A stretch of DNA of 64,000 nucleotides from Antedon mediterranea (lineage: Eukaryota > Echinodermata > Crinoidea > Comatulida > Antedonidae), in contig NC_092678.1 of the NCBI RefSeq assembly GCF_964355755.1, positions 12,746,922-12,810,921 of the forward strand, given 5' to 3'. The notes under the pieces are model-generated. The model saw only the letters and a list, made by a program, of their open reading frames with translations, was not told where the DNA came from and ran no database searches. Positions 13,401-28,400 of this stretch are shown one piece after another. Position 1 is the stretch's first letter. Each line of letters starts with the position of its first letter. The position numbers and the translations under genes are program-made.

Positions 13401-16400
13401 AATAATGCAAAATATAACCTCCTTGGCAGTCCTAATAATCTACATGTCAATCTATATACAAATAAGATTTATTTTGTAACATAACCTGCACCTACGTTAG
13501 ACTAGACGATAATGTAAAGAATGTTATTTCGTACCTTGTAACATAACATTCACTTCCATCAATAGATACCATTACATCATTCCCAGTGTTCAGATTGGAT
13601 CCACTTAATCTTAGTGTAGTTCCACCAGCTTGAATGCCAAACCTTGGACTCAACTCAGATATAAGTGGATTCTAAAATGAAATAAAAAAATGTTTAATTT
13701 AATAAATATACTAATAAAACACAGGTATTACAATCTGTATGATTAATAATTGTTTTTAATATTTAAAAAAAAACAAATGTTTTTATACAAACATAACCAC
13801 AAGTTTAAAAGTTAATATATTTATAGTATAAAAATTGGTCAGCGGAAACTATTTCATAAAATTGTTAATATCCTTCTCTTTTACTAGTAGGAATGAAAGT
13901 AGAGGAGAAGAGTGAAATTGCATTAGTTTCACTCTTATCTTGTTCTATCAGGAGTGAAAGTAGAAGAAAAGAGTGAAATTGCATTAATTTCACTCTTATC
14001 TTGTTCTAGCAGGAATGAAAGTAGAAGAAATAAGTGAATGTATCTTCACTCTTGGCTGGTTCTAGTGTTCATTTTAATATCATGAATACCACAAGTTTAC
14101 AACAAATATACATGATTACTGTAGAATAAACATTTTAAAATAACTTTAGTAATTACATAAAAATATTTATTAAGGTTGACTCTTCTACATCAAAGCAAGA
14201 TTGTGAAATTTGAGTGAAAAAATATACCTGATAGAGTATGACTACAGGTGCACTTGTCTTTCCTTGAACAGTTATGATGACGTCACGTTGAGAGACACTA
14301 TCAAACACAGGAGCTTTACATTTCACACTGTGTATAGTAAATAATACAATTTCCTTTTCACTGATATACACCACAACAATAATTATAATAAAAAAAATAA
14401 CATGCAATGTTACCCCCAATTGTGAGGATGGATCGGAATAATGCATGGCACATGATGCTTAATAAACGAACCAATCAAATAGTTTATGGATTCTGTGTGA
14501 TAAGTTACAGAAGTGCTTTGTACTTCATCTTATGTTAGAATGGTGGTTTTCCATAAAAGTGTTTTTAGAAAATGTTTGTATAAGATCAGACAAATCTGAG
14601 GCATCTTAACATGGTAGCAGAGTTGTCAAAGATACCCGTCTGTAGGATGGGTATCAACTACTTATATTATGATCTGTTTTGCATTACATCAGTGAAAGCT
14701 GAATACATACAGTAGCAATCATAATATATTTACTTCTTGTCCATACACACATTATCACAATACACACTGAGAGAGGCATAGTTGGTTAAACTGAGGGTAT
14801 TACCTGTGTTGTGCACTGAACCATGAAATAGGTTTGGTTCACGGTTCAATCTCGTGAATAAGTTAGAACACAGAGAGTGTTCTAACTTACAGGTTGGATT
14901 ACATGCATATAGCGCACTATCTTCTGAATGAGATGTTAATCCGTTGGTCCTATGTGAAACTTGGCTTATGTACAGCCAGAAGGATCTTACCAGAAACAAG
15001 TACTGACTTAGTGCTGCATAATTAATGTAAAATTAAATATTAAAATACCTTTGTAAAGCTATGTTAAATCCATCAGCAACTATTACACATTTTTTGTTAT
15101 CTATCATAATGTTGTCAATATCTGACATCATCTGTCCAAAATCAGTTCCAAACAGTTCAATGACCTCTGTGAAATCAGGTTCAGGTTCAGTAGTTACCGT
15201 AGCAACAGAAATGGGAAGAGTCTGAACATAATATTAGTAAAACATAAAAGCATGATGGATATTTAAAAAAAAACAAACATGATTGGTGTAATCATAAAAA
15301 AAAACAATATTGGATATTTTGGAGTAAAGCCATTTGCTCAAATATCATATATACTCTTTCAGTACCCTTTTCTTCTAATTTTCAGACTAATTGTTAATCT
15401 GCCACAAATATATACTGTAATGTAAATTTCACACTATAAACTAGTAATAGAGGGCGACTAGTAAACATCATTTCAAACAAATTTAAGTTAGGCTAGGATG
15501 CTGGATTTTGAAGGAAGATAAAATGATTCCAATTACCTGAATAATAACAGGTGATGGACATTCATTCACTATTGATAAACAGAATAGACTGTAGGAACAT
15601 TGGTCTCCAGTACACCAGACACAATCAAGTCCAGACCTAGTGGTGTTCATTGAATAACATCGACTGCAGTCTGGACGTTGAACACTACACTTGTACAATG
15701 TAACTGGTAAAGAAAAATAGAGAAATTAATGTAAAAATGAAGCATTAACTGATAAAATATCATAATCATTAGCATATCATAATCATTAGCATATTACGAA
15801 GGTGTCACTATGAGTCATGACTTTGTGACTTTGTCTTTGAATATTAAAATGCCGAAAACAACATAATGAAAGAATGATATATATTTTTTATCATATTTTG
15901 ACATTGTTTGTATGCATAACATGGATGTATGCTAACTGACAAATGATGTTTATTCAATTGGTTTTATTCACTAGGTTTTGAAAACACGTCTCAAAGCCTG
16001 GTTGGATGAGAGTAGATAACATTAATATTATTTATGATAACATTTAAGGATAAACTAAAAACTGTAATTCCTATAGGAACAATAATAATTGTGCAAACAA
16101 ATACTCATTATCTACAGGTTTAACACCATAAAATAAGATATAATATTATTTGCACAGAATGACACCAGAAAGATCAGGGAATGAAGTAGGGATTTATAGT
16201 ATACAAACTAATTGACTGTAATTTAAAGATTATATCATCCTGTTGTTTGAACAATGTGGTGTTGAGTCAATACTTAGTAAAGTAAATTGTTGTTAAACTT
16301 CCTGTTTAAAAGTTAAACAACCATTTCATGTTCATTAAAAAACAATGTACTATATGTTAAAAACAGTTAATTGCCTGTCAGCTGAAACCACAGTCTCTGA

Positions 16401-19400
16401 ACTGGGAACCTATCATAACCAGCTAAAAGGTTCAGATATTTTTTATTGTATTTACATGTTTCATGTGGACAGCTTGTCTGACTAAATCAAGTTGAATTAA
16501 AGGGGTGAATACTGTTTATACGTAACTAAAACTCCATGTCAAATTTATTTGGAAAACCAGACTATCAAGAATATGACACAGTTTGGGCAAACTTAAAGAT
16601 TTTCAGTTGACTGGATAATGTTCTTTGGGTTTTTAAAAAGTTTTCTGACAAAAAACTGGCAATATTAAAACGTTTTTTTTATTCTCAATAATCTTTTTTT
16701 ATTGATTAATTATTTATTTTATTTTATTTTATTTTATGTCTTTAGGCAATGTGGCCAAGGATTACCAATAGTGAATTAATCACTGTCCTATCAGATAGGT
16801 GGTAATCCCCCTGATACAGGGGCTATTGTGTGAACCAGTTCACCGGGGTAACCCCCTACTCTTTTTCGAATAATGAACTGGGTTCTTTAAAGTACACACA
16901 GGTTATAACTGTGTACACTGGACCTACGGTTTATAGTCCTTATCCGAGAAGACTTGTTCCACCACCAGAACTAGGAGCGAGTCGGCCTCGAACCCTTGCC
17001 GATGTTGTTGTTGGCTCTTTAGGTACGGTAAACGGCGCCCCTGCCTTAACCGCTCGGCCATATGACTCTTAATAACTCTTTGAATAAATTATCCCCAATT
17101 TGTAGCATAAATGAGACAGATTTGTGGTTGTTAAATGGCATTCTTAAAATAAATAAATGTTTGTGCACAATTTGATTGATTGCAGTTGACCTTGGGTGAA
17201 CTACAGTAGCATTCCAAAGCTTGACCGGTTCTCAGCATTTTGGGTAATCTTAACGGTTTTTTTGTCCACTATACACCGCACACTGATTTACTGGTTTTTT
17301 GGGAGCACAAAATAAGCAGAAACAGTCAATATAAAAATAGGGTTGTTAAAGAGGTACTAGGAATACTGTATTTGTCTCAGGAGTTACATTTTTTTTAATG
17401 GAAAATTGAACAGGGGTATGTGGATATGATAACAAAATGTATGATGTTATGTTTACCAAGTAAATAATTGATTTAATGATATTTATCAATGTAAACAATC
17501 AGGTGAAACCAACCTTGATAAGCATTGTCAATTTCATTGTCGTTCCAAAATACTTTAATATATGCGTTTACTTCCTGCTTTTCCTTAGCTGTGTAGTCAT
17601 ACTAAAAAGAAATGTTTCCAAAAAGCAATTAAAAGTACACTTGAATTTCACATAACATTTGGCATAATGCCAAGATGAAATGTGACATTTACAGCAAAAT
17701 TATACCACAAAAACTTCCTGAAACAACAAGTTTTTGGAAGTGGAGTTGTTATCGAGAATTCTAGTGGATATGAATCAACTAACATGGAATTGGTAGCAAA
17801 TCTTTATTAAGTAACAAGCTAAATACATCCATTCATTTTAAAATAATATCTCTATTAATTTCTGTTGTGGTTTTTAAAAATAGATTTAGGTCTAAGTTTA
17901 ATAAATAATTATTACAGAGTAAATTTATGAATAGAAAATTAATGAAAAAACTTTATAACCACTACTGTATCAGCAAACATAAATTTATTTACATATAGTT
18001 ATAATAACTCTTTGTATATCTCTTGCTATTGAGATTAATTATCAAGCACTCTATAACAAGAGGTTTTGTAACATGTGTATGTACATGGTTAAGTTGTACC
18101 ATGGACATATAGGTCCATGGTTGAACTACAATGTGTCAATATTAATGTAATATTTTTGTTTCATTATTCATTTGAATGTCACTAAATGCTATTTGATATG
18201 TGTACATTTAATCCATCTGTTCAAATGTCTTGGTTGCTACTATACTTACAGTGTATTGTGAACATGTGATATTTGAGTTTGATTCATCAACTGTTGCTGG
18301 AATCCTGACAGTTTGTGTTTCAATTTCCAACTCACATTCATAGCTGTTTACCTACAATAAACAGCTCAGACAAATAAATTAACATATACAATCTAGGTAG
18401 GTGTATGTTGGTGTTTTTCTACATTATAATGTAAACTTTCCTACCTATTAAACAATTCTATATTAATACCCTACTGTATCTCTTGCGGGAATTGTTTCCT
18501 GGAACCTTAAAGTGGACGGAAATCTCACACACATCTCACTACTACGCTTCAAGTTCCTTTAATTATTTTATAATTAAGTTTTTATATAATATTGTGACCC
18601 ATGGCTAATTAGCATATTGCATGGTCCTCCTGTGATTAAGTAACAACTCTGTATTTAATGAACAGTGTGCTATTGTTCGCTCTCTGTTCGCTCACAGCTG
18701 GCATTGAGCTTATATGTATATGTTAACGCCAATATATGGTTTTCTGAGATTTAGTTGTTGTCTGGCCATCTTACTCTAACAATATTCATTGCAAACTAAA
18801 AGTATCAAAACTTCATTAATATAGTACTTAATCTACAAATTCATTGAAGTTTTTAGTAGTGCACTTTTACCAGCTGATAAGTTTTATAAAAAGAATTTAT
18901 GTGCAAATTGCCTGCTATAAAACAGGAAGAAAGTTTAAATAACTTAGTCTGTCAATGGGTAAAACTTCTTTTCCATTCACATCTTGAATGGAATATAAAC
19001 ATTGAATGGAATAACATTATTGGTCAGTTGAAATCAGTATTATCATGACTGTACAGCAGTACAACTCAAGAGTTGAAAAAAAGTTTATTTGTGGAAAGTG
19101 AAAAGTTTTAATTCTCAATAAATGAATGAATTAAAGTTAAGTTAAGTTGTAAATTATCATGGAGGAAATAAATTATGAAAATTCATAAAATTACCAACTT
19201 TAAATGTTTACCTTTGTAGCATTTGGTAAATTCATAATTGGTATTCTGACTTCTTTCCGTATATTTGCATGAATAAGTTCCTCATTTGGTTGATAAATTT
19301 GTGGACATGACCCTTGACCTTGAAAACCATTTGGTGGTGATGTTGCCTACATATTTAAACAATAGCTTATAAGTGATAACAATTAAACATAATTAAACAT

Positions 19401-22400
19401 TTTGGATGCAATAATTACATAGATAATTTTCTGTTTGTTCTTCACACCGATAACTGTAGAGGATCTAATGGAAACTGTTACGAACCGTGGTAACTACTGT
19501 ATATTACCGACAAACATCACTACAATATAAAGAATACTCCATTATTCTTACTAGTTCTATATCTGGCACCTAATGTTCCATCTGCATAGATTAAAGTATC
19601 TTGCCTAAGGACACAAGGCATGCATCAGCCACCTCGTAATATAATTCCCATAAGCGTCATACTGTAAACTGAGCAACTCATTCGCACCTTAACAACCCCT
19701 TCCAAAAACAATTAGCTAAACCATGTTGTCTCAAAAAGTGCTTAATTGAGCAATAGAAGTTCAGCTTCCATTTGATTATACAGAACAAAAACGGAAAAAA
19801 AGTCATAATTACTTACGTTTCCATTCAAAATAATTTTGTCGTCTCCTGTGCACAATGTTGATGCATTATGGGTACATTTGTTGTCATAGACACACCAAGA
19901 ACAAGTAAAACTTGAAACACATTCAGAACAACTGCAGTATTGAGAATAAAAACAAAACAATATTGTTATCTTATAACCGTTTGACACGCATGCCACCGAT
20001 ATAAAGATGTTGTTATTCTAATAAAGATAATTATTAAATCATATACTTCATCATTTTTTTAATGCAAAAATGAGGGCCACTATGTTTTAACACTGCAGCC
20101 AACTCCTATCACTGAATTAACATAAGTTGATCTATTTCATTGTATTTGATAATTCTAAACAGAAATGCATACAGTAGTAATTTGTTGATTGTAGAGGTAA
20201 TGGTCGGTTATAATACTTGTTAAAAGCAAAATACAGTAACTCACTGAGTTCAGAGTTGATAGAGCACTATGACTCTATGAGTTTGTTATATTGAATAAAA
20301 GTACAGTTTTTGGTAAAAATGTAAGAACACAATTGTCTCACACCAATTTCCCTTTGATTCAAAGGAACCTTTTGTTATATACAAATAATAGGCTAAATTT
20401 AGGTAAACTTATTGTTGAAATACAATTTAGTAACAATACAGAAAACTTTAACAACAGAATCAAATCCTTGATGACATAATAGAGAGGTTTACAGTTCTGG
20501 TTTCAGTGACAGCAAGTCAGAGGCTGACAAAGTTAATACCAAGAAACAGTAAAAGCAAACATTGTTGTATTTTGTATGCTTGATTAAATAACCTGATTAA
20601 TAAAGTATGTGAATGAATGGCATTAAAGCATACTTGACTGCACAGGCAAGTCAAGCAAATGCTGTCAAATGGTTGATTATCAAGATTGCATACAATTATA
20701 CCATGGAACTTCCTGGTCACTTATAATTAGCCTAGGTATGTCCATATGCCTGTTCGACATCATGTTTCATTTTCTGTGAGGGTTGTAAAGATCATTCAGG
20801 AAAGCAATCATCCTTACAAACCTATACATTTAACAGGTGTACTACTATTTACTCCAAATAACACAAATAATAACTTAACTTAATCAATAATAATAATCAA
20901 ATGAATCTTTTGAATCAAGTTCAATTATCAAAACACTAACACTGAACAAACTCTCAGTCTCAGTAACTGTTTTTTTTTAAACACAGATAAGAGTACCACT
21001 CTCAACAGTTATGTTTTAAATTATACAGTTGTCTCTTACAGTCTAAACTAAATTCCTTCAAGTAGTTTATGATTTATGACATGCAAATACAGTCAACTTT
21101 CTTTCTGTCAGTAAAAATTAGAAACTAAGCTGCCAAAATAATAATATTCTGGATAATTGTGGGAAAACCATAGTTTGTTCTAAGGTGTTGCTATGCTTTT
21201 AAAAAGCCACCAGATATTTATTTTCTTCTGATCTCTGAAGACTTTGGACCAACCCAAGACAAGAGTCTCATTGATAATATTTGATTGTTGACAATATTTG
21301 AAATAAAAAAAAAAAACTTAAATTACATTACAACAAAGATAAATAAAAAAAAGTGTTATCTAATCTATAATAAACACGTAACTGATGAGTTGATTGTCTT
21401 GAAAGGAAGATAATATTGGTTAATTTGGCTGAACTATCTATCTGACTACAAATAATATTAAACAACAATGATGATTCAGTGTTTACACATTATGGTTTTA
21501 AATATTTGACAGTGTTTCATTCATTCCCTCACAGCTATCCTATTTGCTATCATGGTCCTAATATAAAATTCAATTTGAAGGAAACAATCTTGTATGCTTT
21601 GCAAATGTTTGTACAGTAACGTATTACACAATTACAACTGTCCCATTACAACAATATTATCAATATATTGTTTTGATTTCCTTATGTATTAAAGATGACA
21701 GTGAGATTATAACAAATTTTGTACATTGCAACCTGGTAAAGATGACAGTGAGATTATAACAAATTATGTACATTGCAACCTGGTAAAGATGACAGTGAGA
21801 TTATAACAAATTATGTACATTGCAACCTGGTAAAGATGACAGAGAGATTATAACAAATTATGTACATTGCAACCTGGTAAAGATGACAGTGAGATTATAA
21901 CAAATTATGTACATTGCAACCTGGTAAAGATGACAGTGAGATTACAACAAATTATGTACATTGCAACCTGGTAAAGATGACAGTGAGATTATAACAAATT
22001 ATGTACATTGCAACCTGGTAAAGATGACAGTGAGATTATAACAAATTATGTACATTGCAACCTGGTAAAGATGACAGTGAGATTATAACAAATTATGTAC
22101 ATTGCAACCTGGTAAAGATGACAGTGAGATTATAACAACTTATGTACATTGCAACCTGGTAAAGATGACAGTGAGATTATAACAAATTATGTACATTGCA
22201 ACCTGGTAAAGATGACAGTGAGATTATAACAAATTATGTACATTGCAACCTGGTAAAGATGACAGTGAGATTATAACAACTTATGTACATTGCAACCTGG
22301 TAAAGATGACAGTGAGATTATAACAAATTATGTACATTGCAACCTGGTAAAGATGACAGTGAGATTATAACAAATTATGTACATTGCAACCTGGTAAAGA

Positions 22401-25400
22401 TGACAGTGAGATTATAACAAATTATGTACATTGCAACCTGGTACAGTAGAAACTAAATATGTTCATTTCCTTAAAATAATATGTCACTTGAATTTCAGAT
22501 CCTTTTATTTCGTTATTACTTTTAGAAAATGTGTGTTTACATTAAAAATTTGAAAGTTAAAGTAGTGAAATTTATTATTACACATGCTTCAGTCAATTCA
22601 GTCACAACAATCAATACTTACGAAGTAATGGCACTGCAGTCATAGAATGTGAAGTCAGTGGAAACGAAATCAACATCAGTTACAGATGAGTGAACTGATA
22701 AAATAACATCTACAAAAGCTGTAAACAAATTATTCAAAGGTTAGCTACTGTCTAGGCCGAGGCTTTAATTTCAAATGAATTTTATGGGTAAATACAAAAT
22801 TAAATACAAAAAACCTAAATGTAATATTTAATTACTTTTTTTTCCAGAGGTAGATATCAGGGGCGGACGGAGGGGTGATGCCCCAGTCGCCCGGGCAACA
22901 CCCTTAATTTCATACTAAATGTTTTTTTCTACTACTAAATTAAAATTTAGATCCCATTTCATCTTATTATTAACCATTAACGTTATAGAAGTCCACGGTT
23001 GGAAGAGTCTATATGTAAATTGACAGACTGCAGCGTATAATTAAACGCGCACAATTTAACGGCGGCGGTCAGCGTAATTTTTTTAATGTTTTATATACAA
23101 TCATGTTTCTGAACATGCTCAGAATGAATTTCTGACTGTTTGCTTGTGTGCGTCTTGAGAAGGTACGTGGAAAACCCTGTCATATGGGTTGTTGATTTGT
23201 CCGTAATTATTGCATTTTGCCGGGGATTCCCCATTATTTAAGTATTTCCGTAGTACCATATATTTATCTTCATTTCCCTACGTCCGTAATATTGGGAAGA
23301 ATTTCCGTAGTAATTACGGACGTTCCGAACTTTGAAATAACAGTGTTTAATTGCTTCTTTCTGCAAATTTCGATCATATTTTCTTTTCTGGAGTGTGGTT
23401 TAAGCAACACTGTTGTACAGTATAGTGGATAAATGAAAATGAATTTCGGAAATTGTGGTTTAATCACCGACTTATTTAGCATTTATTTCAAAATAATACA
23501 ATTCAACGTTTTGTTCAATATATTTATAACAGCAGCTACACATGTTTTGTCTAACTTTTTAAAATTATTAATTGATAATAGGCCTAGTAATAATTGATTA
23601 TAATTGCTAGACTAATATTACCTTACCGGAAGTACCTTCGTCGGGGACTTCCTCTGACGTTTGCATTGAACGCAAAAAAATGTTATCCTTATGGAAAAAA
23701 TAGGCGGGATAAATACTGCTGTTTACTAATGTAGCTCGGTAGATATAAGTGTCATTTCCGGTGAATTATAATAGGTGCCATTTATCATGAATTTTACGTG
23801 CGAGAGTACTATTTCCGGCCACCCAGAGGTGTCATTTAACAAAATTTGCTTCGCCACAGGCGAAGCACTTGGTTTCTATATGGCCCTAGACTCTTAGGCA
23901 ACCCCCTTATAATAGTCCTGCGACCGCCCCTGGATATGTTTAAATACTTGGTGCAAATGTCTCCCAAAAAATGTGATTATGCCCATATATGGAGACAATG
24001 ATGTGATATCACTACCATATTTGGGCATATCACTACCATATTTGTTTTCTTAATCTAGTTTGATAGTGTAGACAGAGCTTAAGATATCACTAGGTTGAAA
24101 CAAGGGTCACTTTGGGGAATCCCCCTTGTTGCCAATGTAGAGTAGTGACTGCATGATTTCTGTACTCCATAGTGTGTGCTAAAACCTATTTCCTCATGAG
24201 CTATTAATAGTATACACCTCCTACTGAGGAGAATGCATACCATGTGTGAAATACTAGTACAGCCACTGCTACAGTTACATTAAATAAAGAACAATAAAAC
24301 AGAAAGTAAATAGACTGTGGGCTACCGTAACCCCCTCCCCCTCCCCCCTGGGGATTTTATGACCCATACATTTTTGGAAACCTCACACATATAGGTTTTC
24401 AAATCAGGTTGTCTGCACAGTGACATTGCGCAGTGGTGCGTATACCGATGAGGGCGCTTTTTCCAAAATGGCCGCCAAATTTAATAAAATATTATATATT
24501 GATAAAACAGTAATTTATATGCTAAAATTAACTTGTTTTTTAATTGTTCTGTATGAAATAATGTGTGGTCAGGTCATGGTATATGTTTGTATTCCAAAAA
24601 GTCAATATAGAGGGCGCATTTCAAAATGGCCGCCGAAAATCATAAAACTTAACAAAATTGAAGTAATTACTAGAAATGATTATATAAACAATCAGAAAAA
24701 TGTCAGAATGTCATTTTACCATTCAATAATTTAACTGGTACTGACATTATTTGATTAAACTAATAAAATAATATTATTATTATTAAAATAATACAAAAAC
24801 TTCTATCAAACAAATTAGTTGATGCGTGACATTCAACTTTAAACCAATCAGAACACAGATAGCAGTGTAGTAGTCTAGTTGATCAGTTGTATGAAACCAG
24901 TCTAGTCTATATAACATTGAACTAAATTATTGAAGAAAATTGTGCTTTTTCAACAACAAAGTTAATTCATAGTAAGTATTACAAGCAATTTGCTCTCCTA
25001 GTACAGTACATGGTGCAAAATGTGGACTAGCCTAGGCCTAGGAGAATTTGGTAAAACTGCACAGTTCTGGCTTAACTATATGGATCGAGTTTGGCTTATC
25101 CTTCATTCAAAGACCAACTAAGGAAAACAATTTTGATTTGCATTTAGCTAGCCTACAAAGAATGTGTAGTCTGTTTTTTAGCTACGACCACCAAAACTAT
25201 GCTAGATATACAATGGTGTATTTCCTGTCTCTCCTAAACATATCAGAGACACATCCCGGAGCAGAGGAGCTTTTGCGACACAATGGTTTCAGTGTTAAAC
25301 GATCACAAATTCCGATGTCGAGAAATGCTGTTGACATCACAATTGAACAAACTATCAACCGTCACGCAAAGTGCCATGGTGCAATCATAGGATTCAGCAG

Positions 25401-28400
25401 GAACTATTCGGCATATCATAGGTGGTGCACGACAAGACACAGTAGGGCTGGTTACCAGCAAGCCACAATGGAAATGGCAGACATGGATAACATGGAATCG
25501 ACTTCACACAAGGGCTTGAAGTCCTCACACATCATCAACAGTGAACAAGATACTTGCAAGGTTCTAGCAGCATTTCATAACTTTGTAAATCCTTTTGTTG
25601 TTGAAAACAAGAACGTCCTCTACTGTCTGTCATCAGGTGCACCAGTATCAGATGAGATCGAACATGATCTCCTCCAGGCTGATAATATTGGAAAACAGGC
25701 TTACGACAAATTTGTTACGCAACGACTTGTTGAAGGCACAGTAAGTTTTCATCATCCAATCAAGAAGTGTAAACTAAAGACATTTGTACAACTTGCCAAA
25801 TCCTGTAAGATCTCGGGACAGTCAAAGAAGACCAAAGAAGTAAAAGCTGAAAGAAATGTAATTGGTCAGCTTTTAGTTTTAGCAATGAAGCATGACATTA
25901 GTATGGAGAGGGTGCTTAGTTTCTCATTGGGCCCTGTTCCATGGGTACTTGCAACGGCTGATGGTGTTCCAGTGAAGACAGACAAGGCAAAGCTTATGCA
26001 TGCATTGGTAGGCGAATCAAACACAATAGAAAGGCCGGCTGGAGAAACCACATATATTGTTGACGGAATGGCTCTGCTGCAAGCACAGATGGCTTTGCCT
26101 GATACATTTGGAGACCTGGCAGAGAGTATATTTGGACAGCTTCCTAAGGTAAAACGTGTGGACTTTGTAACTGATACCTACCTCCCACTATCAATCAAAG
26201 GAATTGAAAGGGCTAGAAGAGGTTCTTCTAAATCCCATATAATTAAAGGAGTCAAGACTAAAGTGCCACGAGACTGGAAATCGTTTGACAATAAGATGAC
26301 ATTAACACATTTTCTACTAAGTGAATAGAAAAAGAATAAATATGCACCAAATCTTCATGGAAGAGAAGTTGTATTTGGCTATACGAATAAATGCATAAGT
26401 CTGAAGAGCAATGATGGCCGAGAAACTATGTCTGAGGAACTTACAGAAGTTATCTTCAACACAGGAAGAGGCTGATACGAAGTTGATTCTCCACTGTCTG
26501 CAAATTGCCAGAAATTCATCATCCAATTCTACCATAATCATTCGATCTCCAGACACAGATGTCTTCATTCTTCTGCTTCATCACACCCAGGAACTGACTC
26601 AAACAATACTATTTGATACAGGTGTTGGCAATAAAAGACGTCTTGTAGATGTGCATAAAGTCATAAGTGATGTGGGAAATGATGTGTCATGCCCTTCCCG
26701 CATTACATGCATTCAGTGGTTGTGACACAACCAGTGAATTTGTTTGTAAGGGGAAACTACTACCTTTGGGGGGGGGGGGGAGGGTCCCGTGTTTGAGCCC
26801 ACAGTCTAAAAGCATATTAGCATAATGTTTAACTCACATTGGCTGGTTGGTATCTGTGGCACATGTGATGATGGCGGAGAATAACAAGTCAATGTTTCTT
26901 CATTTTTTATTGCAGATGATTGAAAGTCACCAAATTTACAATTATAATTTTCGTTGATGTTTAAAGGAGGAAGTTGCTCAACAGTTAGAGAAATCTATGA
27001 ATAAAAACATTTAAGGTATCTGTTTATTGGAGTTGCATACATATTAAAACTTGTTATTAAATAATTGTATAATTCCCATTGTTAAAAAGCATCACAAGCC
27101 AGATGTACACTGGATCTCCAGCCAGTTTTGAGTCCAGAACTACTATGGCTGAGGATAGGCTTGAACCCTAATATACTGTAGATGTGCCGATAATATGATA
27201 TAGCTTGTACTGGTACCCCTGCCTTAGTAGTGCTTAAATTCTCCAGCTAATGGCATTATAAAATATTACAAGCCTAGAAAACAAATGTAATAAATTGTTT
27301 TTCACAACTCACGCTGATATTTTCAAAAGTTTGAGAAATAAAAGGTGGTTCAACACTTCTAATCTCTACGCATTGGGCACTGTTGCTTGGCAACCAGGGA
27401 GACTGTTGGCATTCTTTAAATCTGGTACATCTAAATAATAAAAGACAAGTGTAAGTGCTATCTGCACTAAAGAAGATTTAAATTCTTTATTTGTATTCAG
27501 ATTTTTCACACTGCTGCTTTAGCCAGCTACGTCCCAAGAGGACTACTCATTCAGAAGCTGAAAGCAAGCAGCAGTTATAGTTCTAGAAGGCGACATTTTG
27601 GTTTTTTGTAAACTAGGACAGGTCATGCTAAAATTACAAATCCCAAAGCACGTCTGGGAGAGAGAGTCTATGAAAAAATTTAGATTATAATACAGTATTA
27701 TATAGAAGCATGTAGACAGTAATCTGTAAAATCTTGTTCAATAAATAATGAATTTGTTCTTGCTGTTAACCTAGGCCAGTATTATAGTAATTCACTGTCA
27801 AAATAATCAAAACATTATTTCTGGTATTCACAATGAGTCCCATTTGACTGTCAATCTAGACTGATATTATTATACAGATATTGACTGCTTAGAGGTTAAA
27901 TATAAGATTTGACATCCCCGAGGGAATTTATGTTCGAGGGAATATATATTTCCCGAAGCGCCAGCTGAGGGAAATATAATTCCCAAGAACTTAATATCAT
28001 TCCCGAGAGGATGTCTAATCTTATATTTTACCGATATAAAAGGCGATATCTGTTATATTACATAGCCAACAACAAGTAGAATATCTACTGGGTTGGGTAG
28101 CTAGGCCTAGTATGTAAACAAGATGCCCAGACACCTTACCTTTCGAAGAATTATATACAGATATAAATTACTACTATAATTACGCGAAAAATACTCAGTC
28201 AATATCATTGTTCTCGAAAATATATACGATTTACGATCCTCGCAGCGGTAGTCATGTGATGCAGTTTCAACCAATCACGTTCGCGTATTTACATAGGCTA
28301 TGTAATATAATACTGTAATTTGCTGTCAGTGTCAGATAGTCATTGAATTATTATCAAAACAGTCCATAGTAGTTTGTTTCACACTTGAAGTATCTAGGCT

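Noticed and set aside
16990-17069. tRNA-Ser/Leu gene on the minus strand
   Set aside because: A and B boxes fit, but the sequence runs into a SINE body shared with 3250-3400 and an AAAATAAAAT tail; the acceptor stem does not pair well.
16830-17072. 80-codon open frame on the plus strand
   Set aside because: It is the antisense of the tRNA-derived SINE.
20291-20479. 62-codon open frame on the plus strand
   Set aside because: No motif or family resemblance I can defend; low-complexity Asn/Leu-rich reading.
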